A DNA stretch of 64,000 nt from Azospira sp. I13 (GTDB taxonomy: Bacteria > Pseudomonadota > Gammaproteobacteria > Burkholderiales > Rhodocyclaceae): positions 62,439 to 126,438 of the forward strand of contig NZ_BFBP01000005.1 of assembly GCF_003112695.1 (NCBI RefSeq). Reading direction: 5' to 3'. The first letter of the stretch is position 1. Every line of letters begins with the position of its first letter. Both the position numbers and the translations under genes were made by a program. The notes under the pieces were generated by a model. The model had not been told where the DNA came from and did no database searches. It saw only the letters and a list, made by a program, of their open reading frames with translations. This document shows, piece after piece, positions 52,201 through 61,808 of the stretch.

Positions 52201-54945
52201 CTGCTGGTTTTCGTAGGCGTAGAAACCGCCGACGATGCGCCGGCGGTGGCTGTAATCCACCCGCCGCTTGGCCTTGACGCTCACCGCCTGGCCCGCCACG
52301 GGCTTGCCCTGGGTATCCAGCACCGCCACTTCGATGCGGTTCTTGCCGTTGCCGGAGGCCCAGTCCGCCACCTTGATGCCCACCGCCACATTGGCCGGCC
52401 ATAGCTCCACCCGGCCCCGCAGGGTCTGGATTTCCCCGTTGGGGTCGGCGAAGGTCATTTCCGCATAGACTTCGCTGGGGCCCTTGGGCTTGGCAGGCAG
52501 CACCACCTCCAGCTTGCCGGCGCCGGCCTGGTCCAGGGTCACGGCCTGGCGATCGAGGATGAGGGTTTCCTGTTCCCGATTGGCCTCCACCTTGAAGGCG
52601 GCCAGGGCGGCGGCATCGAAGTCGATGTGGAAGTTGTAGGCCTCGTAGTTCTTGTACACCGGCCAACGCGGGCGCAGGGTGGCCGAGACCTGGACTTCCG
52701 CCCGCTTGGCTGCGCCGCCGTTGAGGAAGGACAAGCCCAGGGCCAGGGGCACCTTGCCCGGCGCCACCTGGCGGGCCGGCACGCCCTGCACGCTGCCGGT
52801 AAACACCGGCAGGCGGAAGTCGGCGACCCGGAATTCCCCGGTGTACTGCTCGCCCCGCTTGCCGCCGGAGAGCACGATTTCGTAATTGCCCAGCTTGGCC
52901 GAGTCCGGCACCTTCCAGCTGCTGGTGGCGGCGCCCTGGGCATCCCAGCTCAGGGGCTGGGGATATTCGGTACCGCTTTCGCCGTGGCGGATGACCAGGC
53001 GGGTGGGCAGCTCTTCCGCTGCCAGAATGGCAAAGCCCCGGCTGTTGCGGCTGCGGGCCAGGTGCTTCATGGAGAGGGTCTGGCCGGGACGGAAGAGGGT
53101 GCGGTCAAGCACGGAGTGGATCTTGAAGTCGCTGCTCTCGCCCCAGGTTTCCACACCGAAGCGCCAGGGTTCGATGCCTTCGTTCCAGTCGGAGCGGACG
53201 AAGCTGTAGTCGCCGTTGAGGCGGGCGCTGGCGAAAAGGAACTGGGATTCGCGGCAGTAGGGCGCTTGCAGGGCCTGATCCACCCGGGCCCGGCCTTGGG
53301 CATCGGTGCTGCCTTGCCAGAGGGACTGGCCGTTACAGCCAGAGATGCGCACCTCGGCGCCGGCCACCGGCTTGCCGCTGTCCAGGGCGGTGACCCAGAC
53401 CAGGCCGTTGTCCCGCCCCGTCTTCAGATGCACCGCCAGATTGGTGACCAGGGCTGCGGCCCGCACGTACATGGGCTTGGGCGTTGCCAGCAGGGCCTGG
53501 CCCAGCAGCTGGCTTTCGATTTCGACGATGTGGTAACCGGGTTTTTGCAGGGGCACGCCGATCACCTCGAACTCGCTGCTGCCGCCGGGCTTGGGCAACT
53601 CCTGGCGGGCGACGCCGGCCCGCCCCTGGAGGAAGGAGAGCTCCCGGGCGTAGTAGGGGTCGATCAGTTCCCGCCATTCGCCCTCCACCTTCAGGCGGAC
53701 CTTGCGGCTCTGTTGCTCGAACTTTTCCAGGGCCAGCATGGCGGCAATCACATCCGCATCTTCCGTCAGACGCTGCTGGCTGAAGCGGTGCTGGCCCGGC
53801 AGGGTCAGGCCGGCGGTCTTCAGGCTGGCTTCCACGTTGCGCAGGGTGACCGGGAGTAGCCCGCCTTCCTTCAGCTCCACAATGCCGAAGGCGCCGGGAA
53901 ACTTGGCCAGGGGCGGCAGCCCGCCGGTACGCAGTTTGAGGGGGAAGCTGGCGGCGTTGGCCAGGGGGCGGCCCGCGTCATCTTTCAGCCCGGCGGGGAT
54001 TTCCAGGGTCAGCTCCGCATTCTGGGGCAGAGGGCCAGGGAAGCTGAGGGATTGCAGGGAGTCGCTCTTGCTGCTGCTGTTCTGGTTGGGGTCCTGGGGC
54101 TTGCGCTTGCCCTCCGGGGTGACCAGGACGAACTGGCCGATCTGTTTGGCATCGAAAGGAGCGTTGAACTGGATGCTGAGGCCCGAGAGGGGGGAGCAGG
54201 GCGCACCGGCCTTTTCCCGCTCGCAGGAGAAGGTGGCCTTGAAGGGGTCCCGCACCTTGTAGACGAAGCTTTCTTCCTTTTCCGTCGGCGTACCGTTGGC
54301 GGCGCGGATGCCGGCGCCCCAGACCAGGCGGGCCCGGCTGCCGGCGGGCAGGCGTTCGCTGCAGGTCACCACCAGGGGCGCGGCGCCCCCATTGCCCACC
54401 CGTTGCAGCACCTCCTGGCGCACCTTGGCCGTCACCGGCTGGGCCGGTAGGCGCTGGCCGACGCCGTCAGCTTCGCACCAAAGATTGTTTTCCAGGGAAC
54501 GGGCATCCAGCTCGCTGCCGCCGTTGATGACGAAAGCCTGTTCCTCGTCGATGGCGCTGCCGGGGGACGGAACGATGCGCCAGGGCCGGGGAGGGGCGCC
54601 GAACAGCTCGAAACGGGTTTTGCCGCCGATGCTCTCCCCGCTCAGGGCAAGCTGTTGGGATTTGACCGTGAAGACGCAGCGTTCGCCGGGTTGCAGGGCG
54701 CGCGCCAGCTGCCAGGCCCAGGTGCGGGCATCTACCCAGCGGCCTTCGCCGGAGATGCGGGCGCAATCCACCTCGAAGGGCGCGGCCGCCGTGGCCTCTC
54801 CCAGCTTCACCATGTCGGCGCTGAAGCGGGCTGTGATGCGGGTCTGGTCCCCCACCTTGCCCTGGGGTTGGAACTGCTGCACGGTGGTGGCGGATGCTGC
54901 GCTGGCCAGGGCCAGGCTGCCAATGATCTGGGCCAGTTTTTTCAT
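49264..54945 (-). CDS. yfhM: Alpha-2-macroglobulin-like periplasmic protein
   Basis: The 1893-residue protein has a signal peptide (KKLAQIIGSLALASAASAT) without a lipobox cysteine, many immunoglobulin-like MG repeats and the thioester motif CLEQ near residue 1430. The bait-like region and thioester trap proteases in this family. It is longer than E. coli YfhM (about 1650), which is a lipoprotein, so this one may be soluble in the periplasm. It overlaps pbpC downstream; together they may repair and guard the cell wall. The ATG at 54945 follows an AAGG ribosome-binding site. Confidence 0.93.
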   Translation of the reverse strand: MKKLAQIIGSLALASAASATTVQQFQPQGKVGDQTRITARFSADMVKLGEATAAAPFEVDCARISGEGRWVDARTWAWQLARALQPGERCVFTVKSQQLALSGESIGGKTRFELFGAPPRPWRIVPSPGSAIDEEQAFVINGGSELDARSLENNLWCEADGVGQRLPAQPVTAKVRQEVLQRVGNGGAAPLVVTCSERLPAGSRARLVWGAGIRAANGTPTEKEESFVYKVRDPFKATFSCEREKAGAPCSPLSGLSIQFNAPFDAKQIGQFVLVTPEGKRKPQDPNQNSSSKSDSLQSLSFPGPLPQNAELTLEIPAGLKDDAGRPLANAASFPLKLRTGGLPPLAKFPGAFGIVELKEGGLLPVTLRNVEASLKTAGLTLPGQHRFSQQRLTEDADVIAAMLALEKFEQQSRKVRLKVEGEWRELIDPYYARELSFLQGRAGVARQELPKPGGSSEFEVIGVPLQKPGYHIVEIESQLLGQALLATPKPMYVRAAALVTNLAVHLKTGRDNGLVWVTALDSGKPVAGAEVRISGCNGQSLWQGSTDAQGRARVDQALQAPYCRESQFLFASARLNGDYSFVRSDWNEGIEPWRFGVETWGESSDFKIHSVLDRTLFRPGQTLSMKHLARSRNSRGFAILAAEELPTRLVIRHGESGTEYPQPLSWDAQGAATSSWKVPDSAKLGNYEIVLSGGKRGEQYTGEFRVADFRLPVFTGSVQGVPARQVAPGKVPLALGLSFLNGGAAKRAEVQVSATLRPRWPVYKNYEAYNFHIDFDAAALAAFKVEANREQETLILDRQAVTLDQAGAGKLEVVLPAKPKGPSEVYAEMTFADPNGEIQTLRGRVELWPANVAVGIKVADWASGNGKNRIEVAVLDTQGKPVAGQAVSVKAKRRVDYSHRRRIVGGFYAYENQQEYQDMGEVCAGTTDSRGLLLCEPKAGEPGAIHLLAETRDSQGNVARASTSYWVSGGGDLWFTAGNQDRIDVIPEKRSYQPGETARFQVRTPFREATALVSVEAGGIIDTYVQPLSRFKPTVEIPVKPEWGPNVYVSVLAVRGRVEPLKWTSFFHWGWREPLAWFKEWWHPEQPTAMVDLAKPAYRLGLGEIAVGNDGFRLKVEVNSDKSDYRPREEATVKIRVTTPDGKPAPAGSEVAFAAVDQALLELRPNDSWDLLQAFLQKRAYQVETATAQSQVIGKRHFGKKALPPGGGGGRAPARELFDTLLSWQPRVKLDANGSATLKVAMNDSLSEFRLVGVATAGAGLFGSGSSSVRTRQDLQIISGLPPLVREGDHFKALVTLRNGTARQMTVRLQARHGSQSLPERQVVLAAEGAAELSWEADAPDGANHQDWEFTAKEEGGKAQDALKITQQIAPAVPVTVQQATFTRVDGKYEVGVSPPAGALPGKGGLEISLSPKLAVPPPSLRRFFEEYPFSCLEQKTSVAVGLNDARRWQAVADSLPGMLDSNGLAGYFPGTPGSATLTAYLLDLTTLAGFAVPEESKRRMIQGLTAYAEGRLRTGEWAPASYGDPLLLRRLNVLQALGRQGVQLPRTVAALEVDPLRLPTAALIDWYLVLQRTADLPQRSKRLTEAQQELRNRLSYTGGRLTFTTEREDYWWWMMLNADANAFRLIEAMLDNPAWQEDLPRLVQGAMERQVRGRWLTTTANAWARVTLDRFARKFEREPVAGKTVASLAKASAEVDWRQTGDALPAPLALPWPNPAGKEDKLQLSHQGSGKPWATVQVLAAVADGPARAMGYRISRKVAPLQEKTPGKVSRGDLWRVTLTVDADQDMTWVALSDPIPAGARILGDGDGRDSAIGTLDENRDAHGLRPSYVERSFSAFRAYYQWLPKGRFVLQYTLRLNNSGDFALPPTRVEALYAPDVFGEVPNSRVKVGD

Positions 54946-55276
54946 GGCGTACCTTCAGGATGGGGATGCACGGCGCGGCAAGCGCACCGGAATTCCGCAT
55001 TTTATGACGATCGGCTCTGGTGGAGGCGCATCAGGGGGCGGAAAAGCGGAGATTGGCATGGTGATGCCAGGGCCGGAGGTGTTAATGGTGCAGTGGCGCG
55101 GGAAGACGGGATACCCCATGAGCAAACAGCCCCTCCGGACTGCCCCGAAACATCTGGGGTCAAGTGGGAAGGGCTGCTGGCGTTGCTGACGAACCGACCA
55201 TCAGGGCCGACATGAGCGGCCGGGGCATTGCCGGTTGCCGGAGTGGGGTTGCCGGGCCCCATTTCCGGCGGCTGGC
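54946..55276. other. 331-base gap upstream of yfhM
   Basis: It probably holds the yfhM promoter; a CATAAAAT sequence on the minus strand near 54999-55006 could be the -10. I see no gene, no terminator with a T-run and no repeat of note. A small GGCAT / ATGCC hairpin occurs near 55056-55069. Confidence 0.4.
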
Positions 55277-56989
55277 TTACAAGGAGGACTTGCGCTTGCT
55301 GCGCAGCAGGCGGGCCAGATCCTCGTGGCCGCCGGAACGGGCGTAGTCGGCGGAATCGGAATTGCCGCAGGCGGTTTCATGGGCGGTGACCTCGGCGCCC
55401 GCGGCCAGCAGCAGTTCCGCCGCCTTGGTATGGCCGGCGCTGGCTGCCCAGTCCAGGGCCGTGTTGCCGTCTTCGTCCTTCTCCGCCGGGCGGGCACCCC
55501 GCTTCAGCAGCTCGGCCATCAGGCCGGTATTGCCGCTGCCGGCGGCGTACATGAGGGCGTTGCGCTTGGGACGGTCGTAGAAGTGGATGTCCACGCCCCG
55601 TTCCAGCAACTGGGCGGCCATCAGCCGGCCCTTCTCGGCATCGGGCAGGCTGGCTGCCGCCATCAGGGGTGTGACGCCGAGGCGGCCCGGCTGATGGGGG
55701 TTGGCGCCGGCCTTGAGCAGGCGCTGGAAGAGGGCGCTGTCCCCGGTACGGACTGCCGCTCCCAGCAGGGTGTCGCCCTGGCTGGTGTGGGCGTTGGGGT
55801 TGGCGCCATCGGCCAGAAGCTGGTCGATGAGGGCCAGCAGGGCGGTGAAGTCCTTTTTGTCGTCTTCCTCCCGGGCCTCGTCGCCGGCCAGGCCGCGGCC
55901 GTAGTTGAGGATGGCATTGCCCAGGGGCGTGTCGCCATCCTTGTCCCGGTAATCGCCCTTGGCCGAGGTGTAGAGGCCGGCCTGGAGCATGGCCCGGGCA
56001 ATGGGGGCAGTGCTTTCGGCAGAGGTGGCGTAGAGGAAGATTTCGTCGGTATCCGGCCAGGCCTTGCGGGCAGCATCGAGTTGTCGGGCCGTGTCTTCCG
56101 CCTTGCCGGGCTGGTTGCGGGCGCTCTCGTAACTCTTGCTCCAGAGCATGTAGAGGGCCAGGGCCTCGGTGATCTTGGCCTGGTCGGAGCCCCGCTGCAG
56201 CAGGGCTTCCCGGGCTTGCAGGGCGCCATTGACCCAGTCGCCGCGGCGGTAGATGAGGAAGTTGGCGTAGCGTTCCCGCAGGTCCGGGCTGTCGGGCATG
56301 GCCTGAATGGCCTTGCGCATGGTCAGGTCGGCCTGACCGTAGTGCTTGCGGTAGCTCTGGATTTCGAAAACGTTGGCCAGGATGCCGGCCCGGCGCACCG
56401 GGGAAGGCTGCACCTTGACCGCCCGTTCGAAGAATTCCAGGGCCTTGCCGTAGTAGTCCTGGCCCTTGTCTTCGCGCCGGGCGGCATTGGCGGCGGAACG
56501 GATGCGCCAGCCTTCACGCACGTTGAAGTGGCCCAGGGCCTCCAGCACTTCCGGCTCCTCCGGCGCCAGGCGCTGGGCTTCGTCCAGGCTGCGGCGGGCA
56601 CAGGGAGGGCAGTTGTCCAGGGCTTCGCTGGTGCCGCGCAGGACCAGGGCATAGGGGTGGCGGGGATTTTTCTGCAGCACCTGGTCGAGCAACTGGGTGG
56701 CCCGGTGCTGCCCCCGGGAACCAAAGATGGCCAGTTGCGCCCGGGCGGTCAGCAGTAGCAGGCGCTCATCGGCGCTGCTTTCGCGGCTGGCCTTGTCCAG
56801 GGCCATGGCCAGCTCCTGCAGCTTGCGGTAGCCGTAGCGGCTGCGGTCATTGAGCATTTGCTCGGCAAAATCGAGGGACAGGCGGCCGCTGTCTTCCCGC
56901 AGCAGTTCGTCGGCGGCTGAGGCACCGAGGGGCAGCAGGCAGAAAAGCCAGGGGAGGGCACGACGGCGGAAAGCGGCGGAGCGGGACAT
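55277..56989 (-). CDS. Exported TPR-ankyrin repeat protein
   Basis: The 570-residue protein has a signal peptide (LPWLFCLLPLGASAADEL). The N-terminal half is TPR-like helices (TQLLDQVLQKNPRHPYALVL; AQRLAPEEPEVLEALGHFN), and the C-terminal part (about 335-560) has ankyrin repeats with DGDTPLGNAI, GDTLLGAAVRTG, GVTPLMAAAS, NALMYAAGSGN and DGNTALDWAASAGHTKAAEL. Ankyrin-TPR fusions are usually scaffolds. It is transcribed on the minus strand before yfhM and may be part of the same envelope locus. No catalytic site is seen. Confidence 0.85.
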   Translation of the reverse strand: MSRSAAFRRRALPWLFCLLPLGASAADELLREDSGRLSLDFAEQMLNDRSRYGYRKLQELAMALDKASRESSADERLLLLTARAQLAIFGSRGQHRATQLLDQVLQKNPRHPYALVLRGTSEALDNCPPCARRSLDEAQRLAPEEPEVLEALGHFNVREGWRIRSAANAARREDKGQDYYGKALEFFERAVKVQPSPVRRAGILANVFEIQSYRKHYGQADLTMRKAIQAMPDSPDLRERYANFLIYRRGDWVNGALQAREALLQRGSDQAKITEALALYMLWSKSYESARNQPGKAEDTARQLDAARKAWPDTDEIFLYATSAESTAPIARAMLQAGLYTSAKGDYRDKDGDTPLGNAILNYGRGLAGDEAREEDDKKDFTALLALIDQLLADGANPNAHTSQGDTLLGAAVRTGDSALFQRLLKAGANPHQPGRLGVTPLMAAASLPDAEKGRLMAAQLLERGVDIHFYDRPKRNALMYAAGSGNTGLMAELLKRGARPAEKDEDGNTALDWAASAGHTKAAELLLAAGAEVTAHETACGNSDSADYARSGGHEDLARLLRSKRKSSL

Positions 56990-57198
56990 GGCGGCCTTTA
57001 TTGGGGAAATATGCGTTCAGCATTTTCTCCGCCGTTTCCCGTTCTGGCAAGGCGTGGCTTGGTATTGGATGGGAGTGGTGGGCAGAAGTCGCCGCGATAC
57101 TGCCACTCGGGGCCGCGGAAAATGGGCGCGGGGCCCAAGCCCTGACTCGCTCTCCCCGTTGCGGATTTTTGCCGGATACTTGCCTGATTCCCGTCGAA

Positions 57199-58317
57199 TT
57201 ACTGGCTGAACAAGCCCTTGAGGGCCTTGCCGACGCCCTGGGCGGCGCTGCCTGCGGCTTCCATGGTTTTGCGGCCGACAGTGCCGACGCCCTTGGCCAG
57301 GCCCTCGATGCTGATGCCGAAAGTGTCGGCGATGGAGGCGCCGATCTTGGTGGCAAAGCTTTCGTTGAGGTGGAACTGGGGGTCTTTCAGGTTGCCCTCG
57401 AGGACGAACTTGATGTCGATGCGCCCGTTCTTGTCCTTCAGCAGCCCCAGCACCGCCTGGCGCGGCATGCCCATGAAGGTGCTGCCCGAGGTGTCCAGTT
57501 CCAGGCCGTTGAGCACCAGGGTGCCCGGGGCCTTCAGCCGGTGGTCCTTGACCACGGCGTGCAGGTCCAGATCCAGGCTGCCCTTCTTGACGCCGGTTTC
57601 GGCGGCCTTGATCAGATAGGGTTGCAGGGCGACCAGATCCACCTGACGCAGGGTGGTGCTGAGGTCCGAATCCTGGGTGGCAAGGTCCATCCAGCCTTGC
57701 ACGGCGATGCGGCCATCCTGGCGCACGCCCTTGAGCAGGCCGGCCAGCTGCAGCTTGGTACGGCCGTTGAGATCCGGCACCACCAGGTCTTGCACCGTGG
57801 CATCGAGTTGTTCCAGGCGCAGCTTGAGGGCCGGCTTGCGCACGGTGGTGTCGAAAAACTCCAGCGCCGCGCCGGTCAGCTCGATGCGGCCGATTTCCAC
57901 CCGAGGCGGAGCGCTCTTCTTGTCTTCTGCCGCGGTCGGGCGTTCCAGCAGGCTGGGCACCACCCGCAGCTTGCCTTCCGGCGTGCGCAGGGCGGACAGA
58001 TAGGCGCCTTCGATGCGGATCGAGGCCACCCGGATGCTCGGGCCAAGCAGGCTGCGCAGGTCTGGGCGAATGATGATGCGCTCGGCCCGCAGGGTGTCTT
58101 CCACCGGCCAGCCCTGGGGCGCCTTGAGCCGCAGCCCCCGGATTTCCACCTGATCCCAGGCCAGGCGGATTTCCCCGATTTCGCTAGTGTTGCCCAGGGC
58201 CTGCTGCACCTGGTCTTTGAGCAAGCGCGCGCCGAAATGGAGACCCCCCACGGCGAGTGCAGCCAGGGCAAGGGCCAGAATGAGAAGGGCGGAGAGCCAG
58301 TGTTTGGTTCGGGTCAT
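57199..58317 (-). CDS. AsmA-like / DUF748 periplasmic-facing protein
   Basis: The 372-residue protein has one N-terminal transmembrane segment (HWLSALLILALALAALAVGG) followed by a beta-rich periplasmic domain (VEIRGLRLKAP; VEIGRIELTGAALEFFDT; LKLRLEQLDATVQDLVVPD). The repeated strand-rich pattern and the C-terminal FGISIEGLAKGVGTVGRKTM helix fit AsmA/DUF748 proteins. These are thought to carry lipids between membranes. The ATG at 58317 starts right at the basic residues before the helix; the upstream frame is not protein-like. Confidence 0.78.
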   Translation of the reverse strand: MTRTKHWLSALLILALALAALAVGGLHFGARLLKDQVQQALGNTSEIGEIRLAWDQVEIRGLRLKAPQGWPVEDTLRAERIIIRPDLRSLLGPSIRVASIRIEGAYLSALRTPEGKLRVVPSLLERPTAAEDKKSAPPRVEIGRIELTGAALEFFDTTVRKPALKLRLEQLDATVQDLVVPDLNGRTKLQLAGLLKGVRQDGRIAVQGWMDLATQDSDLSTTLRQVDLVALQPYLIKAAETGVKKGSLDLDLHAVVKDHRLKAPGTLVLNGLELDTSGSTFMGMPRQAVLGLLKDKNGRIDIKFVLEGNLKDPQFHLNESFATKIGASIADTFGISIEGLAKGVGTVGRKTMEAAGSAAQGVGKALKGLFSQ

Positions 58318-58433
58318 GACAATGTAGCGGTGTGGCAGGCGTGATTTGGAATGGCGGCAGCTTAACACCGGCAGGATGTTGGCATGGCGCTGCCCCCAGG
58401 GCGGGGGGCTGCTGGGCCGCCCGCTCGGCAGGG

Positions 58434-59486
58434 TCAGCCGAACAGCTCCAGGGGGCCTTCATCCATCAGGGCGATCTGTTCCTTCAATTCCAGGATGCGT
58501 TCTTCCCAGTAGCGCGGGCTGCCGAACCAGGGGAAGGCGGCGGGAAAGGCCGGGTCGTCCCAACGGCGGGCCAGCCAGCCGCTGTAGTGGATCAGGCGCA
58601 GGGTGCGCAGGGCTTCCACCAGATGCAGTTCCCGCGGATCAAAATCCATGAAATCCCGGTAGCCCGCCAGCACCTCGTCCAATTGCCGCTGCTGCTCCTG
58701 GCGGTCACCGGAAAGCAGCATCCACAGGTCCTGAATGGCCGGCCCGAGGCGGCTGTCGTCGAAGTCCACGAAATGGGGGCCGGCATCGGTCCACAGCACG
58801 TTGCCCATGTGGCAGTCGCCGTGCAGGCGCAGCTGGGCCACCGGCCCGGCCCGTTCGAAGCAGCGGCGGACGCCTTCCAGGGCCACGTTCACCGTGCCTT
58901 CCCAGGCGTTGCGCAGTTCCGGCGGAAGAAAGGGGGATTGCAGGAGAAAATCCCGGGGCGCCTCGCCGAAGCTGTGGATGTCCAGGGTGGGCCGTTCCCG
59001 GTAGGTTTCCAGGGCGCCGACGGCGTGGATGCGGGCGATGAAGCGGCCCAGCCATTCCAGGGTGTCCGGGTCCGACAGTTCCGGCGCCCGGCCGCCGTGG
59101 CGGGGAAAGAGGGCAAAGCGGTGATTGCCGGCCCGGTGCAGGGTGCGGCCGTCGAATTCCAGGGGCGGTACCACGGGGATTTCGCGCCCGGCCAGCTCCC
59201 GGGTGAAGGCGTGTTCCTCCAGGATGGCGTCGTCGCTCCAGCGCTCCGGGCGGTAGAACTTGGCTACGAGGATGTTGCGGCCGTCGGCGGGTTCATCCAG
59301 CCAGACCTGGTACACGCGGTTCTCGTAGCTGTTGAGAGCCAGTTGGCGGCCATCAGGCACCAGCGCCAGGGTTTCCAAGGCATCCAGCACCGCATCGGGG
59401 GTCAGGTCGGCGTAGGGCGCGAGGGCGCCTTGAGCGGTTCCTTGGGAAAGATCAGGCGGCAGGCTGGTGGTTTCGGGCATGGGCAT
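58434..59486 (-). CDS. srkA: Stress response kinase A (YihE/SrkA)
   Basis: The 350-residue protein matches SrkA: LTPDAVLDALETLALVPDGR, the LNSYENRVYQV nucleotide region, the catalytic loop LRLHGDCHMGNVLW near 220 and metal-binding FVDFDDSRLGP near 240. It is an aminoglycoside-phosphotransferase-fold Ser/Thr kinase that protects against stress-induced death in E. coli. Two nearby ATGs (59486 and 59480) are possible; the second has GGA at better spacing. It is divergent from the MgtC gene with a 70-base gap. Confidence 0.93.
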   Translation of the reverse strand: MPMPETTSLPPDLSQGTAQGALAPYADLTPDAVLDALETLALVPDGRQLALNSYENRVYQVWLDEPADGRNILVAKFYRPERWSDDAILEEHAFTRELAGREIPVVPPLEFDGRTLHRAGNHRFALFPRHGGRAPELSDPDTLEWLGRFIARIHAVGALETYRERPTLDIHSFGEAPRDFLLQSPFLPPELRNAWEGTVNVALEGVRRCFERAGPVAQLRLHGDCHMGNVLWTDAGPHFVDFDDSRLGPAIQDLWMLLSGDRQEQQRQLDEVLAGYRDFMDFDPRELHLVEALRTLRLIHYSGWLARRWDDPAFPAAFPWFGSPRYWEERILELKEQIALMDEGPLELFG

Positions 59487-59556
59487 CCGGCTTCGGCGTA
59501 GAATCCGGTCATTGTAACCGGCTCGCTGGAAAGCCGCGCCCTGTAAGGAGTTTCCC

Positions 59557-60306
59557 ATGTCCCCCCTGAGCCCGGATGCCCTGAAGGTGTATTGGTCCGC
59601 CAACGAGGTGGCTACCAACCTGCTGGTTTTCGTCAATCTGCTCGGCGCCCTGCTGCTTGGTTTCATCGTCGGCTACGAGCGTTCCTACCACGGCCGGGCC
59701 GCCGGGATGCGCACCTACGGCCTGGTTTGCATGGCCTCGGCAGCGTTGGTGGTGATCGTCGGTTATCCCAACTCCTGGTATGGCGGCCAGGCCAGCCTGC
59801 CAGGCACGGGTGATCCGACCCGGGTGATCCAGGGTGTGGTCACCGGCATCGGCTTTCTCGGTGCCGGGGTGATCATGCGGGAAGGCTTTTCCATCAGCGG
59901 CCTGACCACCGCGGCATCGATCTGGGCCTCCTCGGCCATCGGCATCCTGGTAGGGGTGGGTTTCTATGCGGCGGCCATCCTGCTGGCCCTGCTTTCCGCC
60001 AGCTGCATGATGTTCGTTTCCCGCTTGGAGGCCTGGTTGCCGTCCCGCCCGGCGGTGGCCATCACCATGCGCTTTCGGGAGGGTTTCACTCCCCGGGAAA
60101 CAGTATTGGCCCAGGCAGCCCGGGACCGGGGCTACGAAATGGCCGGCGGCTCCCTGGCCATCAGCTACGACCAGGGCATGGCCGAATGGCGTTTCGTGGC
60201 GGTGGCCCTGGCCAAGGGCAGTGGCGCCCCCATCGCCGTGCTGGCGGAAGAGCTGGCCGCCTTCGAGGGGGTGGAGAGCTTCAAGCTTTCCCATGCCCGC
60301 AACTGA
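59557..60306 (+). CDS. MgtC/SapB family membrane protein
   Basis: The 249-residue protein has MgtC-type helices at the N-terminus (NLLVFVNLLGALLLGFIVGY; ERSYHGRAAGMRTYGLVCM; GVVTGIGFLGAGVIMREG; TTAASIWASSAIGILVGVGF) and a small C-terminal ACT-like domain. A strong ribosome-binding site (TAAGGAG) precedes the ATG. MgtC proteins help growth at low magnesium and modulate ATP synthase in Salmonella; this is a housekeeping relative with no sign of a virulence locus. Confidence 0.9.
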   Translation: MSPLSPDALKVYWSANEVATNLLVFVNLLGALLLGFIVGYERSYHGRAAGMRTYGLVCMASAALVVIVGYPNSWYGGQASLPGTGDPTRVIQGVVTGIGFLGAGVIMREGFSISGLTTAASIWASSAIGILVGVGFYAAAILLALLSASCMMFVSRLEAWLPSRPAVAITMRFREGFTPRETVLAQAARDRGYEMAGGSLAISYDQGMAEWRFVAVALAKGSGAPIAVLAEELAAFEGVESFKLSHARN

Positions 60307-60395
60307 CCGCGGCGGCGGGCTGCTGTGGCAGACCACCGTGGCCGGTCTACGGCCTCCTCAATAAGCGCCAGCCTTACTGCAACGGAAGGGGCGAA

Positions 60396-60434
60396 AAAAA
60401 TGGCAGGCCCCGCTTGGGGACCTGCCATTTTTCA
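60396..60434. terminator. Bidirectional terminator of mgtC-like and UPF0149 genes
   Basis: AAATGGCAGG / CCTGCCATTT stem with a 13-base loop, A-run on the left and T-run on the right. It serves both convergent genes. Confidence 0.88.
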
Positions 60435-60468
60435 TGGGCCAGGGGCGCAGGGCCCCCGGAGGGTTTGC

Positions 60469-61170
<702 letters not shown>

Positions 61171-61173
61171 GGA

Positions 61174-61593
61174 TCAGCCCCGGGTGTTGGAGTTGGTGTC
61201 GAAAACGGAGAGGTCAACGCGGGGCGCCGGGTTCCAGCCTTCCTTGCGGTAGTCGGCGACGACGTTGGTGAAAATGCCGCCGCGCACGTAGAACTTGGCG
61301 GTGAGGCGCATGTAGCGGGGGGCCGTGGCCTGTACCAGGTCGTCCAGGATGCGGTTGGTGACGGCTTCGTGGAAGCAGCCTTCATCCCGGAAGGACCACA
61401 TGTAGAGCTTCAGGCTCTTCAGTTCGACGCAGGTCTGGTCGGGGATGTAGTCCAGGTACAGGGTGGCGAAATCGGGTTGGCCGGTCTTCGGGCACAGGCA
61501 GGTAAACTCGGGAATCTGCATGTGAATGTGGAAATCCCGTTCCGGAGCCGGGTTAGGGAACGTTTCCAGGGACTTGGAAGGCTGGGTGGTCAT
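61174..61593 (-). CDS. queF: NADPH-dependent preQ1 synthase (QueF)
   Basis: The 139-residue type I QueF reduces preQ0 to preQ1 in queuosine synthesis. The active cysteine is Cys34 in [16 protein letters not shown], with Asp41 nearby, and the NADPH-binding EL-SLKLY motif follows ([17 protein letters not shown]). Its length fits the unfused subfamily. It is divergent from smc; no preQ1 riboswitch-like hairpin was recognised in the 215-base gap. The following gene is a UPF0149 protein. Confidence 0.96.
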   Translation of the reverse strand: MTTQPSKSLETFPNPAPERDFHIHMQIPEFTCLCPKTGQPDFATLYLDYIPDQTCVELKSLKLYMWSFRDEGCFHEAVTNRILDDLVQATAPRYMRLTAKFYVRGGIFTNVVADYRKEGWNPAPRVDLSVFDTNSNTRG

Positions 61594-61808
61594 GACAGGG
61601 TAGTTCGTCCGAAGGGTGCAAAATGCTATTATACGCGCCCTGGCCGGCGGATTTCCGGGGGGTGCCTGCAGCGCCCTTTCCGCCAGGCGACGTTTAATGA
61701 CAGAAAGAAAAACGGGATGCCGGAAAATCGGGGGGAATGCGGCCGTGAAGGGTTGGCTTTTTGCGGTGTTTTTCTCCTGGATGATTTTCCGCCCCGCCTG
61801 ACCCCCTG

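Noticed and set aside
59557-60306. MgtC as a virulence island marker
   Set aside because: Neighbours are housekeeping genes with no change in composition; the family is widespread in non-pathogens.
61594-61808. preQ1 riboswitch upstream of queF
   Set aside because: I could not find the characteristic short hairpin with the A-rich tail before queF.
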